Source of the DNA: Leptolyngbyaceae cyanobacterium C42_A2020_001 | GTDB taxonomy: Bacteria; Cyanobacteriota; Cyanobacteriia; Leptolyngbyales; Leptolyngbyaceae | Length of the DNA: 64,000 nucleotides | NCBI GenBank assembly: GCA_015272515.1 | Contig: JACYLN010000024.1 | Coordinates: forward strand, 1 to 64,000 | Reading direction: 5' to 3' | Part shown: positions 48,467 through 58,952 of the stretch, one piece after another | Numbering within the stretch: the first letter of the stretch is position 1 | Layout: the number at the start of each line of letters is the position of its first letter | The notes under the pieces: generated by a model | The model's database searches: none | Told to the model about the DNA's origin: nothing | What the model saw: only the letters and a program-made list of their open reading frames with translations | Translations under genes and position numbers: made by a program

Positions 48467-49510
48467 ATGCTGATTTCAGATCGATCGCCTTTATTGTCTC
48501 AACCTCAACCTTCGCCTCAAATTACTCTTCCGCCTTTACCCATTCAGCGACCCCTCCTGCTGATTGGGCATGGCAGCCGAGATGCCGATGGGCGGCAAAG
48601 CTTACTCGACTTTGCCGCAGCTTACCAATCATTGGATCAATCCCGTCCGGTGATTCCATGCTTCCTGGAGCTAACAGAACCCACCATTCAGCAAGGGGTA
48701 GACCAATGTGTGGAGATGGGCTACACCGAAATATCAGCATTGCCAGTGCTGCTGTTTGCGGCTCGGCATAATAAATTTGATGTGACCAATGAGTTAGACC
48801 GAGCAAAGCAGCGCCATCCCCAGATTCAATTTCACTACGGGCGGCACTTTGGCATCACACCAGGAATTATTGACCTGTGGCGATCGCGCCTTGCCGAACT
48901 CGACCAACCCGACCATAATCCCCACGCCATTTCTCGCGAAGACACCGTGTTGCTGTTTGTAGGGCGAGGCTCCAGCGACCCCGATGCCAACGGTGATGTC
49001 TACAAAATGGCACGGATTTTATGGGAAGGTAGCGGCTACAGCACCGTTGAAACCTGTTTTATCGGCATTACCCATCCCCGGTTGGAAGAGAGCTTCCGCC
49101 GGGCACGATTGTATAAACCCCGCCGCATCATCGTGTTGCCCTACTTTTTGTTCACAGGTTTACTAGTCAAGAAAATTTACGACATCACCGCCCAGCAGCA
49201 AAAGCAATTTCCCACTATTGAACTGGTGAACTTACCAGAAATGGGAATGCATCCCCAATTATTTGCCGTCATGCGCGATCGCGAAATCGAAACCCAATTG
49301 GGGCAGGTGCAGATGAACTGTGAAATGTGCAAATTCCGCCTTGCTGCTCTCAATTCTGACAATAATACCCACTCACACCCACACCCACACACCCACACAC
49401 CCACACACACCCACGCTCACCACCATCACGGGCACAACCACGACCATCCAGCGGAAGATCCCTACGCCCAACCAGAGCAGTATCATCAACGCATCTGGCA
49501 AGTACCTTAG
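48467..49510 (+). CDS. cbiX: Sirohydrochlorin cobaltochelatase CbiX (long form)
   Basis: Inserts Co2+ into sirohydrochlorin at the start of cobalamin synthesis. It is 347 residues with two CbiX-type halves: [16 protein letters not shown] with the metal-binding His, and a second [13 protein letters not shown]. The C-terminal part has a MxCxxC-type motif ([10 protein letters not shown]), seen in long CbiX proteins and linked to an Fe-S cluster, and then a His-rich tail (about 305-330, alternating His/Pro/Thr) likely to bind or store cobalt. A cobalamin riboswitch lies upstream; sipA begins four bases after the stop. Confidence 0.93.
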   Translation: MLISDRSPLLSQPQPSPQITLPPLPIQRPLLLIGHGSRDADGRQSLLDFAAAYQSLDQSRPVIPCFLELTEPTIQQGVDQCVEMGYTEISALPVLLFAARHNKFDVTNELDRAKQRHPQIQFHYGRHFGITPGIIDLWRSRLAELDQPDHNPHAISREDTVLLFVGRGSSDPDANGDVYKMARILWEGSGYSTVETCFIGITHPRLEESFRRARLYKPRRIIVLPYFLFTGLLVKKIYDITAQQQKQFPTIELVNLPEMGMHPQLFAVMRDREIETQLGQVQMNCEMCKFRLAALNSDNNTHSHPHPHTHTPTHTHAHHHHGHNHDHPAEDPYAQPEQYHQRIWQVP

Positions 49511-49513
49511 TTT

Positions 49514-49738
49514 ATGGATAAAGAATTTACCGTTGGCGATCGCGTTCGCCTAATTACCCTTCCTGCTTACGTGAAAACCGCAGATCCCATGCCGATGCTG
49601 CGCCCCCCGGATGTGTTGATGCTGGGGGAGGAAGGGATTGTCTTGGATCGCAGACCGGGCAACTACTGGAGTGTGCGCTTCAGCAAAGGGGCTTATTTAT
49701 TGGAGAGTCAATATTTGGAACTGGTGACGAATAGTTAA
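49514..49738 (+). CDS. sipA: SipA/DUF3148 NblS-interacting regulatory protein
   Basis: A 74-residue SH3-like protein. It has the highly conserved block TLPAYVKTADPMPMLRPPD, then GEEGIVLDRRPGNYWSVRF, the family signature of SipA. In Synechococcus SipA binds the histidine kinase NblS and modulates stress and photosynthesis gene control. Here it starts four bases after cbiX, suggesting co-transcription. Confidence 0.85.
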   Translation: MDKEFTVGDRVRLITLPAYVKTADPMPMLRPPDVLMLGEEGIVLDRRPGNYWSVRFSKGAYLLESQYLELVTNS

Positions 49739-49942
49739 TTGCGTCTGCGTGGAAATGCGATCGCGCCCCACCGGCACAATAGCTCCAGGCATGGATGAGA
49801 AAACCTGCTTCACAGGAAGTAGGGCGAAAAATTGCATGCTTCACAAAGTTTCTGTAAGCGAACTTATGTGAATGTAAGGAAATTATGTTATCGAAAAAAC
49901 ACAAGTAGGGCAGAATAGCAATGCCAGTAAAGGGTATTAGCT

Positions 49943-52900
49943 ATGCCAGACACCGCAGGGAACTCTTTAGCAACCGCTACAGCGCTGAATCCAACCTCTG
50001 CTGTACAAAGTTTTCCAGATCTCGTCACACCAACCGCCAACGATTACTACCGCTTCGCCCTGTCGATACGAAGTAGTCTTAACCTGTCTTTGACTGGGCT
50101 GGATGCCAATGCCAACCTGGAACTGCTCAACAGCGCAGGTAATCCACTCAGTGTTGGTGGCGTTTTGCAACAGTCTACCAATGCGGGTACCTTTGCCGAG
50201 GTAATTAACACCGCCCTCGACCCCGGCGTTTACTTCATCCGTATTGCTCCCGCAGCCAATGTTTCTCTGGCAAATTACACCCTCAACGTCTCGGCCCAGG
50301 CAAACTTAGTTTCAACCGATATTCTCTGGCGCAACGAGCCTGCCCAATCGACCGGAATCTGGTATTTAGACCAGACTACTTTTTCCTCTGCTAGCGCTTT
50401 AAGCCTGGAACTGCCGACGGGTTGGACAGTGGGCGGCGTTGGTGATTTTAATAAAGACGGCAAATCTGACATTATCTGGCGACTTGAGTCGGCTTCGTTT
50501 ACCGCTATCTGGTTCATGGATGGACCAACGCTGCTCTCCTTCGCCAACCTCACACCTGTTACAGGTAGCGAGTGGAAGATTGGTGGAACGGGAGACTTTA
50601 ACGACGATGGCAATACTGATATCATCTGGCGCAACGAATCCGCCGCCAGCGTTGGCATCTGGTATATGAACGGAGCCGAATTCCTATCGGGCGAACTGTT
50701 TGATGTGGCAGTGGGCCCCGGTTGGGTGGTAAGCGGAGTGGGCGATTTTAACAAAGATGGCAATCCCGATCTGCTGTGGCGCAATCGAGACGAGCAGACC
50801 AATCTGGTTTGGTTTCTAGATGGCATTGAGGTGTTCAGCGGCGCTGAGATCTTGCCAAAGTTACCAGCCTCCTGGATTTTGGGTGGAACGGGAGACTTTA
50901 ATCAAGATGGGACGGTTGACATTCTTCTGCGAGATCAAAGTGCAGTTGGCAATGTGGGAATTTGGTTGATGGATGGGTTAACCCCAACTTCTTATGCCCA
51001 ATTGCCCTTTGTGCAAGACCTGAACTGGAACCCCTACGCTCCTTACAGCGAATTTGGCGAACCCATCCCCATTGATTTTGCAGGTAACACTCGAACAGCC
51101 GCGTTTGATATTGGCAGTAGCTTGACTGGCTCGGTGACGTATCAGGAGCGCGTGGATGGGGCTACCGATACGGATGACTATTACCGCTTTAGTCTGGCAA
51201 ATGCGAGTCGGGTGAGTCTGTCGCTGGCGGGCTTGAGTGCCGATCTAAACCTGCAATTGCTGAACGATGCTGGAACTATTATTCAAAGTTCAACCCTGGG
51301 CAACCTTAGTTCTGAGTTGATTACGAGTTCGCTGGGGGCGGGCAATTACTTTGTTCGCGTCTTGCCGAATGGGGTGAGCGATCGCAGCAGTTATTCCCTG
51401 GGAGTCAGCATCAACAATCTGCCCATTTTGGTAACCAATAGCGGGCTAACCGTGAGCGAACAGGGCAGCGTTAGTATTGGCAGCAGTGTGCTGAGTGCTC
51501 TTGATCCAGATAACACAGTCGCCCAAATTACCTACAGCCTGGATAGTGTGCCTGCGAATGGCACGCTATTGGTGAATGGGGCAGCGGCGATCGCTGGAAC
51601 CACCTTCTCCCAGGTCGATCTCAACGACGGTAGCCGGATTCAATACATCCACAACGGGAGCGAAACCACCAGGGATCGCTTCATCTTTACCGTATCCGAT
51701 GGGGCGGGCGGCACGATCAATGCTTCCACCTTCAGCATCTCCGTTACGCCAGTAAATGATCCGCCCGTTCTTGCTACTAACCTGGGCTTAACCGTGTCTG
51801 AAGGGGAGGAGTCGAGCATTGCTCCCACCCTGTTGCAAATTACCGATCCCGACAGTCCACCCGAAAGCCTCACCTACTCAGTGACATCGCTGCCAGCCAA
51901 CGGCACGCTGCTGCTATCGGGAACGGCGGTAACCAGCTTCACTCAAGCAGACGTGACGAGTGGCAATCTTCGGTATCGCCAAAACGGCAGCGAAACGTTA
52001 ACTGACCGCTTCATTTTCACCATTTCGGATGGGCTAATTCCCACGCCGCTCGGTCCCAATACTTTTAGCATCAACGTTTTGCCTGTCAACGATCCGCCGA
52101 TTGTGGCAACCAACGCTGGCTTGACCCTGAGTGAAGGCGCAACAGCGTTCATCAGCCCCACTCGCCTCCAGGCAACCGACCCCGAAGGGCAAAGCCCCGT
52201 GACCTACATTCTCGACGCGCTGCCTACTAACGGAGTGCTACGTCGCGGCACCGAAACCCTGTCGCTAGGACAAACCTTCACCCAAGCGGACATTACCAGC
52301 AACCAAATTTCGTACATTCACAACGACACCGAAACAACGACCGACAGCTTCCAGTTCACAGTGGTGGATGTGGTCGGCGCGATCGCCCCCCCTACTACCT
52401 TCAGCATCACCGTACTTCCGGTTAACGATGCACCTGATCTGACTCTGCCAACAGGGACCCAAATCGTTGATCAGGAAACCAATACACTGATTCCGGGCAT
52501 CCGAGTGACGGATGTGGATTTGGGGACAGGCGAAATTACCGTCACCCTGTCGGCTGGAAATGGGGTTCTGAGCCTGGGACGTACTACGGGAATCACGTTC
52601 CTCACGGGGGATGGTACCCAGGATGAGACGATCGCTTTCCGGGGTGGGCAAGATGTTACCAACTTTGTGCTGCAATCGTTGATTTACCGCAGCGACAACA
52701 ACTTCCGGGGCACCGATACGATCAGCGTCACAATCAGCGATGGTGGCAACACGGGCTTGGGCGGAGCGTTGTCGGATGCGGGTGTGATTACACTGAGTGT
52801 GGCTCCGGTGAATGAACCACCTGTGCTAACTGTGCCTCCCGCTTTGACTGTCCGTGAAGATGTGTCTTCGCCCATTTCTGGCATTACTGTGGCCGATCTG

Positions 52901-55900
52901 GATGCCGGAGCCAGCCTCATACAGGTCAGCCTGTTTGTTGCCAATGGCACCGTTTCGCTCAATTCTACGGCGGGTGTGGTGATTACCACCGGAACTGGAA
53001 CCCGTGATAAGAGCCTGGTGTTTACTGGATCACTAGCGGCGATTAATACGGTACTGGCGGGATTGTCTTACCTGGGCGATCGCGACTTCAGCGGCTCCGA
53101 TACCCTCACCATCAGTGTCAGCGACAGCCTCAACAACACCAACGGCATTCCCTTCTCCGATACGGAAACCATTGCCATCACCGTCACCCCGCAGAACGAT
53201 GCACCGATCCTCACCGTGCCCGGTGCTCAAACGGTGAATGAAAATACCGATTTGCGAATTTTGGGCATTAGCGTCAGTGATGTGGATGCTACGGGCGATT
53301 TGACAGTGAACTTATCAAGTTCTAGTGGTCGTGTATCGCTTAGCTCAATTGCCGGACTGACCTTTGATGCGGGCGATGGCTCCCAGGATGATGCGGTCAT
53401 CTTCCGAGGAACGCAGGCGGCTGTGAACGATGCATTGAGGACTTTAATCTATCGGGCGAATCCCGACTTCAATGGCAGCGACACGATTTCAATCAACGTC
53501 TCGGATGGTGGCAGTAGCGGCTTTGGTGGGGTGTTGGGTGATTCTGACGCGATCGCTATTAATGTCCTGGGCGTTAACAATGCCCCAGTAGTGATTCCTC
53601 CCACCGCCGCTTTAACGGTTGACTCTGATACCAACCTAACGATCACTGGGTTACAAGTTGCCGATCCCGATGCGGGTGGCGGCGAGTTGGTAGTGTCATT
53701 ACTAGCCGACAATGGCGTACTCAGCCTGAGTAACACCGCTGGCTTAACCTTCCTGCAAGGCGATGGGACTGCCGATAACCGCGTTTCCTTTAGAGGTACC
53801 TTATTTGCCATTAACACGGCACTGGCAGAACTCACCTACCGCAGTTACCCAGGCTTCACCAACGCCTTTGATCGCATCACCATCAGCGTCAACGACAACG
53901 GCAACACGGGCATCGGCATTCCCCTGTCCGATACGGAGGTCTTGTTTGTCAGCGTGGGCGGCGCAGTCAATCGCCCTCCCATTGCAGTGAATGACACCTT
54001 CTCAGTGGCAGAAGAAGGGACTTTAGCAGGAACCAGTGTTTTAGCCAACGATAGCGATCCAGATTTCACCTTGCCGTTGACAGCCCAACTGGTCGCAGGT
54101 CCGGCAAATTCTCTATCCTTCGCCTTCAACACCAACGGCAGTTTTACCTACGCCCCCGCTCCTAACTTCAGCGGCAGCGACACCTTCACCTATCGAGTCA
54201 CCGATGCGCTGGGTGGCACCTCCAACACGGCAACAGTCGTGATCAATGTCAGTGCCACCAACGATCCGCCAACGGCAGTGGATGATAGCTTCACGACTGC
54301 TGAAGATCAACCGATTACCAATGGAGCCGTTCTCGCCAACGACACCGATATTGATAACACCCTGCCTCTATCGACCCAACTGATCAACGGCCCCGCCAAC
54401 GCGATCGCCTTCAGCTTCAGCCCCAACGGCACCTTTAGCTACACCCCTCGTGAGAACTTCAGCGGCAGCGATCGCTTTACCTACGTGGTGGTGGATGCCC
54501 TCGGAGCCATTTCCAACACGGCCACCGTCTCCCTCACGATTACCCCCGTTGCCGATGCTCCCCTCGCCCGCAACGACGGGCCCTTTAGCGTCAGTGCAGG
54601 CGGCACACTTTCCGTCACCGCAGCGGGAGTCTTGAGCAACGACACCGATGTAGACACGCCCCTCGCCAACTTGACGGCCAGCGTGGTGGTCAACCCTGCC
54701 AATGGTTCACTGACCCTCAACCCCAACGGCTCCTTCCTCTATCGCCCAACCGGGGTCTTCTCGGGGGTAGATACCTTTGTCTATCAGGCAAGCGACGGTA
54801 CGCTGACCTCTAACCTGGCAACGGTCACCATTTCGGTGGGAGCGAATAATCCGCCTGTGGCTGTGCCAGAAAGCTTCACGCTTCCAGAAGATGGCAGTGT
54901 CACAGCAGGCAACGTGTTAACCAATGACACCGATGCAGATGGCAACCTGCCACTCACCGCCACGCTGATCACCGCCCCGACGAATGCCCCTGGTTTCACG
55001 CTGAGTCCAACTGGGACATTCAACTATCAGCCCACCGCCAACTTTAACGGGGTAGATAGTTTTGTCTACCAGGCGATCGATAGTTTGGGTGGCGTTTCCA
55101 CTCCTGCTACAGTCACCTTCAGCGTCACAGCAGTCAACGATGCCCCGGTTGCCGTCAACGATACAATTTCCCTCAGCCCTGGAGCCACCCTATCCGTCAC
55201 CGCTCCCGGCATCCTGGTGAATGATACGGACGTGGATAGCCTCTCTCTAACGGTCGTGTCGGTTTCCACCACTGCCTTCGGCAATCTGACGCTCAATCCC
55301 AACGGCTCCTTTACCTACCGACCCAATCCGGGCTTTACCGGAACTGATAGTTTCACCTATCGAGCCAACGACGGTAGCCAAAGTTCTGCCAATACGGCAA
55401 CCGTCTCGCTGATTGTCACCACTGCCGCCAACATCGCCCCGATCGCCAATCCCGATATCCTCACCGTGCCAGAAGACGCCGGAACAACTGGCTTAGGCAC
55501 CCAGATTTTGGCGAATGACACAGACCCAGACGGCAACCTGCCCCTCACCGTCAGCGTATTGACCCAACCCACCAACGGTTCACTCTCGCTCTCAGGCACC
55601 ACGCTGGTAGGCTATGACCCAATTGATAACTTCGTCGGTGTGGATATCTTTACCTATGCGGCGGTTGATAGTTTGGGTGGGGTTTCCAATCCCACCACGG
55701 TTACCCTCAGCGTCACGGCAGTCAACGATGCCCCAGTTGCAGTCAACGATAGCTACCCCGTCGCTACGAATGGTTCGCTCAACATCACCGCTCCCGGTGT
55801 TCTGGCAAACGATACGGATGTGGACAGTCCTGCGCTGACGGCGACCCTCGTTGCCACCACCTCCAATGGTGTGTTGAGCCTCAACCCAAATGGCTCCTTC

Positions 55901-58327
55901 CTCTACCAGCCCAATCCGGGTTTCAGTGGAGTGGATAGCTTCACCTACCTGGCAAATGACGGCAGTCTCAACTCCCAAAACACTGCCACGGTCAACCTCA
56001 CCGTTTCCACGGTTGTCAATAGTGCTCCCACAGCAACTCCTGATGTCTTCAACGCCACTGAAGACACCCCATTCACAACCGGAAACGTGTTGGCGAATGA
56101 TACTGACCCTGATAACAACATTCCGCTAACGGCGAGTGTAATTACCAATCCAGCCAATGCCCTCACCTTTACACTCAGCTCGAATGGCAGCTTCAGTTAT
56201 GTGCCCACGCCCAACTTTAGCGGAGTTGACACCTTTACCTACGTGGCGGTGGATGCATTAGGGGCGCGATCGCAAACTGCCACTGCCACCGTGAGCGTTG
56301 CCCCTGTCAACGATGCCCCTGTTGCCAACAACAACACCTTTAGCATTGCCCCCGCCGGAACGCTGAACATCACCCTTCCCGGTGTGTTAGCCGATGACAG
56401 CGATGCTGATGGCAACCCGCTGACTGCCCTCTCAGTCACCGCTCCCACTAGCGCTGCCGTCTTTACCCTCAATCCGAATGGTTCCTTCACCTACGTACCC
56501 CAGGCAGGGTTCTCTGGAAACGACAGCTTCACCTACCAGGCAAGCGACGGCACCACTGTTTCCAACCTGGCAACGGTGACGATCTCTGTTACCTCGAATG
56601 CCGCCCCCACTGCCAATCCAGAGTCCTTCACCGTTCCGCCAAACACCACGTTCACAACGGGGAATGTCTTGGCAAACGATACCGACCCCGATAACAACAT
56701 TCCCTTAACGGCAAGTGTGGTTGCGGCTCCAGCCAATGCGCTGTCCTTCACCCTCAGACCCGATGGTAGCTTTAGTTATCAGCCTGCACTCAACTTTAGC
56801 GGCAACGATACCTTTACTTACGTCGCAGTTGACAGTTTAGGGGGAACGTCAAATCCAGCCACCGTCACTTTTAGCGTCGCTGCGGCTAACCGAGCACCCC
56901 TGGTCACAAACGATACAGAGGTTACCAGCCCAGGCGTTCCGTTAACCATTACCGCGCCTGGTGTGTTGAGAAACGACACCGATCCTGATGGCAACCCGCT
57001 CACCGCTAGCCTGTTGACCAATGGTACTCAAGGAACTGCAACACTGAGTCCAAATGGTAGCTTCGTTTACACCCCTAATGCTGGCTTTGTTGGTAACGAT
57101 AGCTTTACCTATGTTGCCAATGATGGCACCATTAACTCTGCTCCCGGAACAGTCACCATTCGCGTTAACGGCGCACCTATTGCTACCAACAACACCTACT
57201 CCGCAGCAGTTGGGTCCACTCTAAATGTGGCACCGTTGAATGGAGTGCTATCAAACGATACTGATCCAAACGGCGATTCGCTCTTCGCATCAGTTGTGAC
57301 TAACCCGACTCAGGGCGTGTTGTCGCTCAATTCCAATGGTGCCTTCACCTACGTTCCCAACGCGGGAGCTACAGGAATTGATACCTTCACCTATCAAGCA
57401 ACCGATGGTTTGCTCAGTTCTACGGCAACGGTCACGCTCTCTCTGCGAACCAATGTTGCTCCTGTTGCTCAGGGGGATGCTTATCGAGCGCCTGCCAACG
57501 GGACGCTTGCGGTTGGAGCGGTTGATAGCATCTTGAGAAATGACTCGGATGCAGATGGAAATTCTCTGTCTGCAACTCTGGTGACCAATGCCACCCGTGG
57601 ATCCGTTACTTTAAACTCGAATGGCACCTTTACTTACGTGCCCCAGGCTGGGTTTGAAGGACTCGACAGCTTCGTTTATCGGGCGAGTGATGGTATTACC
57701 GTGTCAGGTCCCGCGACCGTAACGTTAACGGTTTCATCGAATACTCCGCCTGTTGCCAATAACGATTCATACAGCTCGTTTAGTGGGATTCCTCAGTCGA
57801 TCTTTCTGCCTGGTGTGTTAGGAAACGATTCTGATGTCAACGGAAATGCGTTATCGGCAACGGTGGTAACTGCCCCAGCCAATGGTGTGCTAACACTGAA
57901 TCCGAATGGCTCTTTCGTTTACACGGCTAATTCCACGTTCCAGGGAGTGGATACCTTTACTTACCGCGCCTTTGATGGCATCGATAACTCAACCGCTACG
58001 GTTTCAATTTCCGTTACACTCAACTTGCCACCGAATGCTCAAGCCGACACTTATAGTGTGCCTGTTGGACAAACGTTGACGGTGGGTGCTCCGGGTACAC
58101 TCCCTGGAGTCTTAGCGAATGACACTGACCCAGAAGGTTCACCTTTGACTGCCCTGACTGGAGTTACCCAAACTGCGAATGGGGGGAGGTTGATTCGGTT
58201 TAATGGCGATGGTTCGTTTATCTATGTTCCAGCATCTGGGTTTGTTGGAGCGGATAGCTTCACCTATCGTGTGCGAGATAACGTGCGGCTAGAGTCAACG
58301 GCAACGGTAGTGATTAATGTGGTGTAG
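49943..58327 (+). CDS. Giant PPC/FG-GAP/cadherin-like repeat protein
   Basis: A 2794-residue protein, probably secreted or surface-bound, adhesin-like. From the N-terminus: a PPC domain (about 1-120); a VCBS/FG-GAP region with GDFNKDGKSDIIWR-type Ca2+ loops (about 121-375); a second PPC domain (about 376-492); three CSPG-like repeats (about 493-830); four related repeats of about 130 residues; then 15 cadherin/Ig-like repeats of about 96 residues (about 1354-2794), each with an NDTDxDGNxL and FxGxDxFTY core. No typical N-terminal signal and no C-terminal RTX repeats are seen, so the export route is unclear (perhaps a non-classical type I route). It is a single gene following sipA by 205 bases. 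Many opposite-strand frames here are repeat by-products. Confidence 0.88.
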   Translation: MPDTAGNSLATATALNPTSAVQSFPDLVTPTANDYYRFALSIRSSLNLSLTGLDANANLELLNSAGNPLSVGGVLQQSTNAGTFAEVINTALDPGVYFIRIAPAANVSLANYTLNVSAQANLVSTDILWRNEPAQSTGIWYLDQTTFSSASALSLELPTGWTVGGVGDFNKDGKSDIIWRLESASFTAIWFMDGPTLLSFANLTPVTGSEWKIGGTGDFNDDGNTDIIWRNESAASVGIWYMNGAEFLSGELFDVAVGPGWVVSGVGDFNKDGNPDLLWRNRDEQTNLVWFLDGIEVFSGAEILPKLPASWILGGTGDFNQDGTVDILLRDQSAVGNVGIWLMDGLTPTSYAQLPFVQDLNWNPYAPYSEFGEPIPIDFAGNTRTAAFDIGSSLTGSVTYQERVDGATDTDDYYRFSLANASRVSLSLAGLSADLNLQLLNDAGTIIQSSTLGNLSSELITSSLGAGNYFVRVLPNGVSDRSSYSLGVSINNLPILVTNSGLTVSEQGSVSIGSSVLSALDPDNTVAQITYSLDSVPANGTLLVNGAAAIAGTTFSQVDLNDGSRIQYIHNGSETTRDRFIFTVSDGAGGTINASTFSISVTPVNDPPVLATNLGLTVSEGEESSIAPTLLQITDPDSPPESLTYSVTSLPANGTLLLSGTAVTSFTQADVTSGNLRYRQNGSETLTDRFIFTISDGLIPTPLGPNTFSINVLPVNDPPIVATNAGLTLSEGATAFISPTRLQATDPEGQSPVTYILDALPTNGVLRRGTETLSLGQTFTQADITSNQISYIHNDTETTTDSFQFTVVDVVGAIAPPTTFSITVLPVNDAPDLTLPTGTQIVDQETNTLIPGIRVTDVDLGTGEITVTLSAGNGVLSLGRTTGITFLTGDGTQDETIAFRGGQDVTNFVLQSLIYRSDNNFRGTDTISVTISDGGNTGLGGALSDAGVITLSVAPVNEPPVLTVPPALTVREDVSSPISGITVADLDAGASLIQVSLFVANGTVSLNSTAGVVITTGTGTRDKSLVFTGSLAAINTVLAGLSYLGDRDFSGSDTLTISVSDSLNNTNGIPFSDTETIAITVTPQNDAPILTVPGAQTVNENTDLRILGISVSDVDATGDLTVNLSSSSGRVSLSSIAGLTFDAGDGSQDDAVIFRGTQAAVNDALRTLIYRANPDFNGSDTISINVSDGGSSGFGGVLGDSDAIAINVLGVNNAPVVIPPTAALTVDSDTNLTITGLQVADPDAGGGELVVSLLADNGVLSLSNTAGLTFLQGDGTADNRVSFRGTLFAINTALAELTYRSYPGFTNAFDRITISVNDNGNTGIGIPLSDTEVLFVSVGGAVNRPPIAVNDTFSVAEEGTLAGTSVLANDSDPDFTLPLTAQLVAGPANSLSFAFNTNGSFTYAPAPNFSGSDTFTYRVTDALGGTSNTATVVINVSATNDPPTAVDDSFTTAEDQPITNGAVLANDTDIDNTLPLSTQLINGPANAIAFSFSPNGTFSYTPRENFSGSDRFTYVVVDALGAISNTATVSLTITPVADAPLARNDGPFSVSAGGTLSVTAAGVLSNDTDVDTPLANLTASVVVNPANGSLTLNPNGSFLYRPTGVFSGVDTFVYQASDGTLTSNLATVTISVGANNPPVAVPESFTLPEDGSVTAGNVLTNDTDADGNLPLTATLITAPTNAPGFTLSPTGTFNYQPTANFNGVDSFVYQAIDSLGGVSTPATVTFSVTAVNDAPVAVNDTISLSPGATLSVTAPGILVNDTDVDSLSLTVVSVSTTAFGNLTLNPNGSFTYRPNPGFTGTDSFTYRANDGSQSSANTATVSLIVTTAANIAPIANPDILTVPEDAGTTGLGTQILANDTDPDGNLPLTVSVLTQPTNGSLSLSGTTLVGYDPIDNFVGVDIFTYAAVDSLGGVSNPTTVTLSVTAVNDAPVAVNDSYPVATNGSLNITAPGVLANDTDVDSPALTATLVATTSNGVLSLNPNGSFLYQPNPGFSGVDSFTYLANDGSLNSQNTATVNLTVSTVVNSAPTATPDVFNATEDTPFTTGNVLANDTDPDNNIPLTASVITNPANALTFTLSSNGSFSYVPTPNFSGVDTFTYVAVDALGARSQTATATVSVAPVNDAPVANNNTFSIAPAGTLNITLPGVLADDSDADGNPLTALSVTAPTSAAVFTLNPNGSFTYVPQAGFSGNDSFTYQASDGTTVSNLATVTISVTSNAAPTANPESFTVPPNTTFTTGNVLANDTDPDNNIPLTASVVAAPANALSFTLRPDGSFSYQPALNFSGNDTFTYVAVDSLGGTSNPATVTFSVAAANRAPLVTNDTEVTSPGVPLTITAPGVLRNDTDPDGNPLTASLLTNGTQGTATLSPNGSFVYTPNAGFVGNDSFTYVANDGTINSAPGTVTIRVNGAPIATNNTYSAAVGSTLNVAPLNGVLSNDTDPNGDSLFASVVTNPTQGVLSLNSNGAFTYVPNAGATGIDTFTYQATDGLLSSTATVTLSLRTNVAPVAQGDAYRAPANGTLAVGAVDSILRNDSDADGNSLSATLVTNATRGSVTLNSNGTFTYVPQAGFEGLDSFVYRASDGITVSGPATVTLTVSSNTPPVANNDSYSSFSGIPQSIFLPGVLGNDSDVNGNALSATVVTAPANGVLTLNPNGSFVYTANSTFQGVDTFTYRAFDGIDNSTATVSISVTLNLPPNAQADTYSVPVGQTLTVGAPGTLPGVLANDTDPEGSPLTALTGVTQTANGGRLIRFNGDGSFIYVPASGFVGADSFTYRVRDNVRLESTATVVINVV

Positions 58328-58331
58328 TGCT

Positions 58332-58724
58332 TTACTGGATCTGATGTACGTTTTCTTCCCAGTTCACCCCGTCAAAGGGCACAATTTGAAACTGGGAGAG
58401 GACGTTTTCATCCAGGCAACGCAGGTTTACATCGATCGCGTCTGGGTGCGATCGCGGACGGTAAAATGCATGAATTCCGCAGACTTTACAAAACTGGTGT
58501 TTCGCGACCCCTGTGTTAAATGTGTACAGAGTCAGCGAGTCCTCACCCTGTAACAACGTGAATTGGTCCAGCGGCACGATCAAATGCAAAAAGCCCTTTT
58601 TGCGGCAAATGGAGCAATTGCAATCTGCAATCTCATCTCGCTCCGGATTAGCCTGGACGCGAAATCGCACCGCACCGCAGTGACATCCCCCTTCATAGGT
58701 ATGGGATGGCTCATAGTCCGACAT
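58332..58724 (-). CDS. GFA-family protein (glutathione-dependent formaldehyde-activating enzyme-like)
   Basis: A 130-residue zinc protein of the GFA fold. It has the conserved cysteines CHCGAVRF, CNCSICRKKG and CKVCGIHAFYR, the last two forming zinc sites. The physiological substrate of most bacterial GFA proteins is unknown. It is convergent with the giant gene, with a gap of four bases. Confidence 0.88.
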   Translation of the reverse strand: MSDYEPSHTYEGGCHCGAVRFRVQANPERDEIADCNCSICRKKGFLHLIVPLDQFTLLQGEDSLTLYTFNTGVAKHQFCKVCGIHAFYRPRSHPDAIDVNLRCLDENVLSQFQIVPFDGVNWEENVHQIQ

Positions 58725-58952
58725 ATCTCTTCTCCTTCACTTGTTTAGTCTTAACGTTGTTTGAGGAAAACTGAGCTCATCAACGTTCCAGTCCTCCAAT
58801 TTTTACCGTAAAACCACTGGTTTTCTAGAAAACAGCCGCGATCGCCCCCCAGGGCAGTTAAAACATCAAACCGGAGGGGAACGCTAGTATCAGAAGCAAC
58901 GGAGGATAGCGTCTCTGTAATTGAGCAACGTTAGCGCTTAGGGGATAGGGTT

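Noticed and set aside
49370-49425. CACACCCACA repeat considered as a microsatellite outside genes
   Set aside because: It is in frame within cbiX and encodes the His-rich tail.
50275-57021. Many minus-strand frames of 60-180 codons under the giant gene
   Set aside because: They mirror the repeated plus-strand codons and have the same period; no ribosome-binding sites or family motifs.
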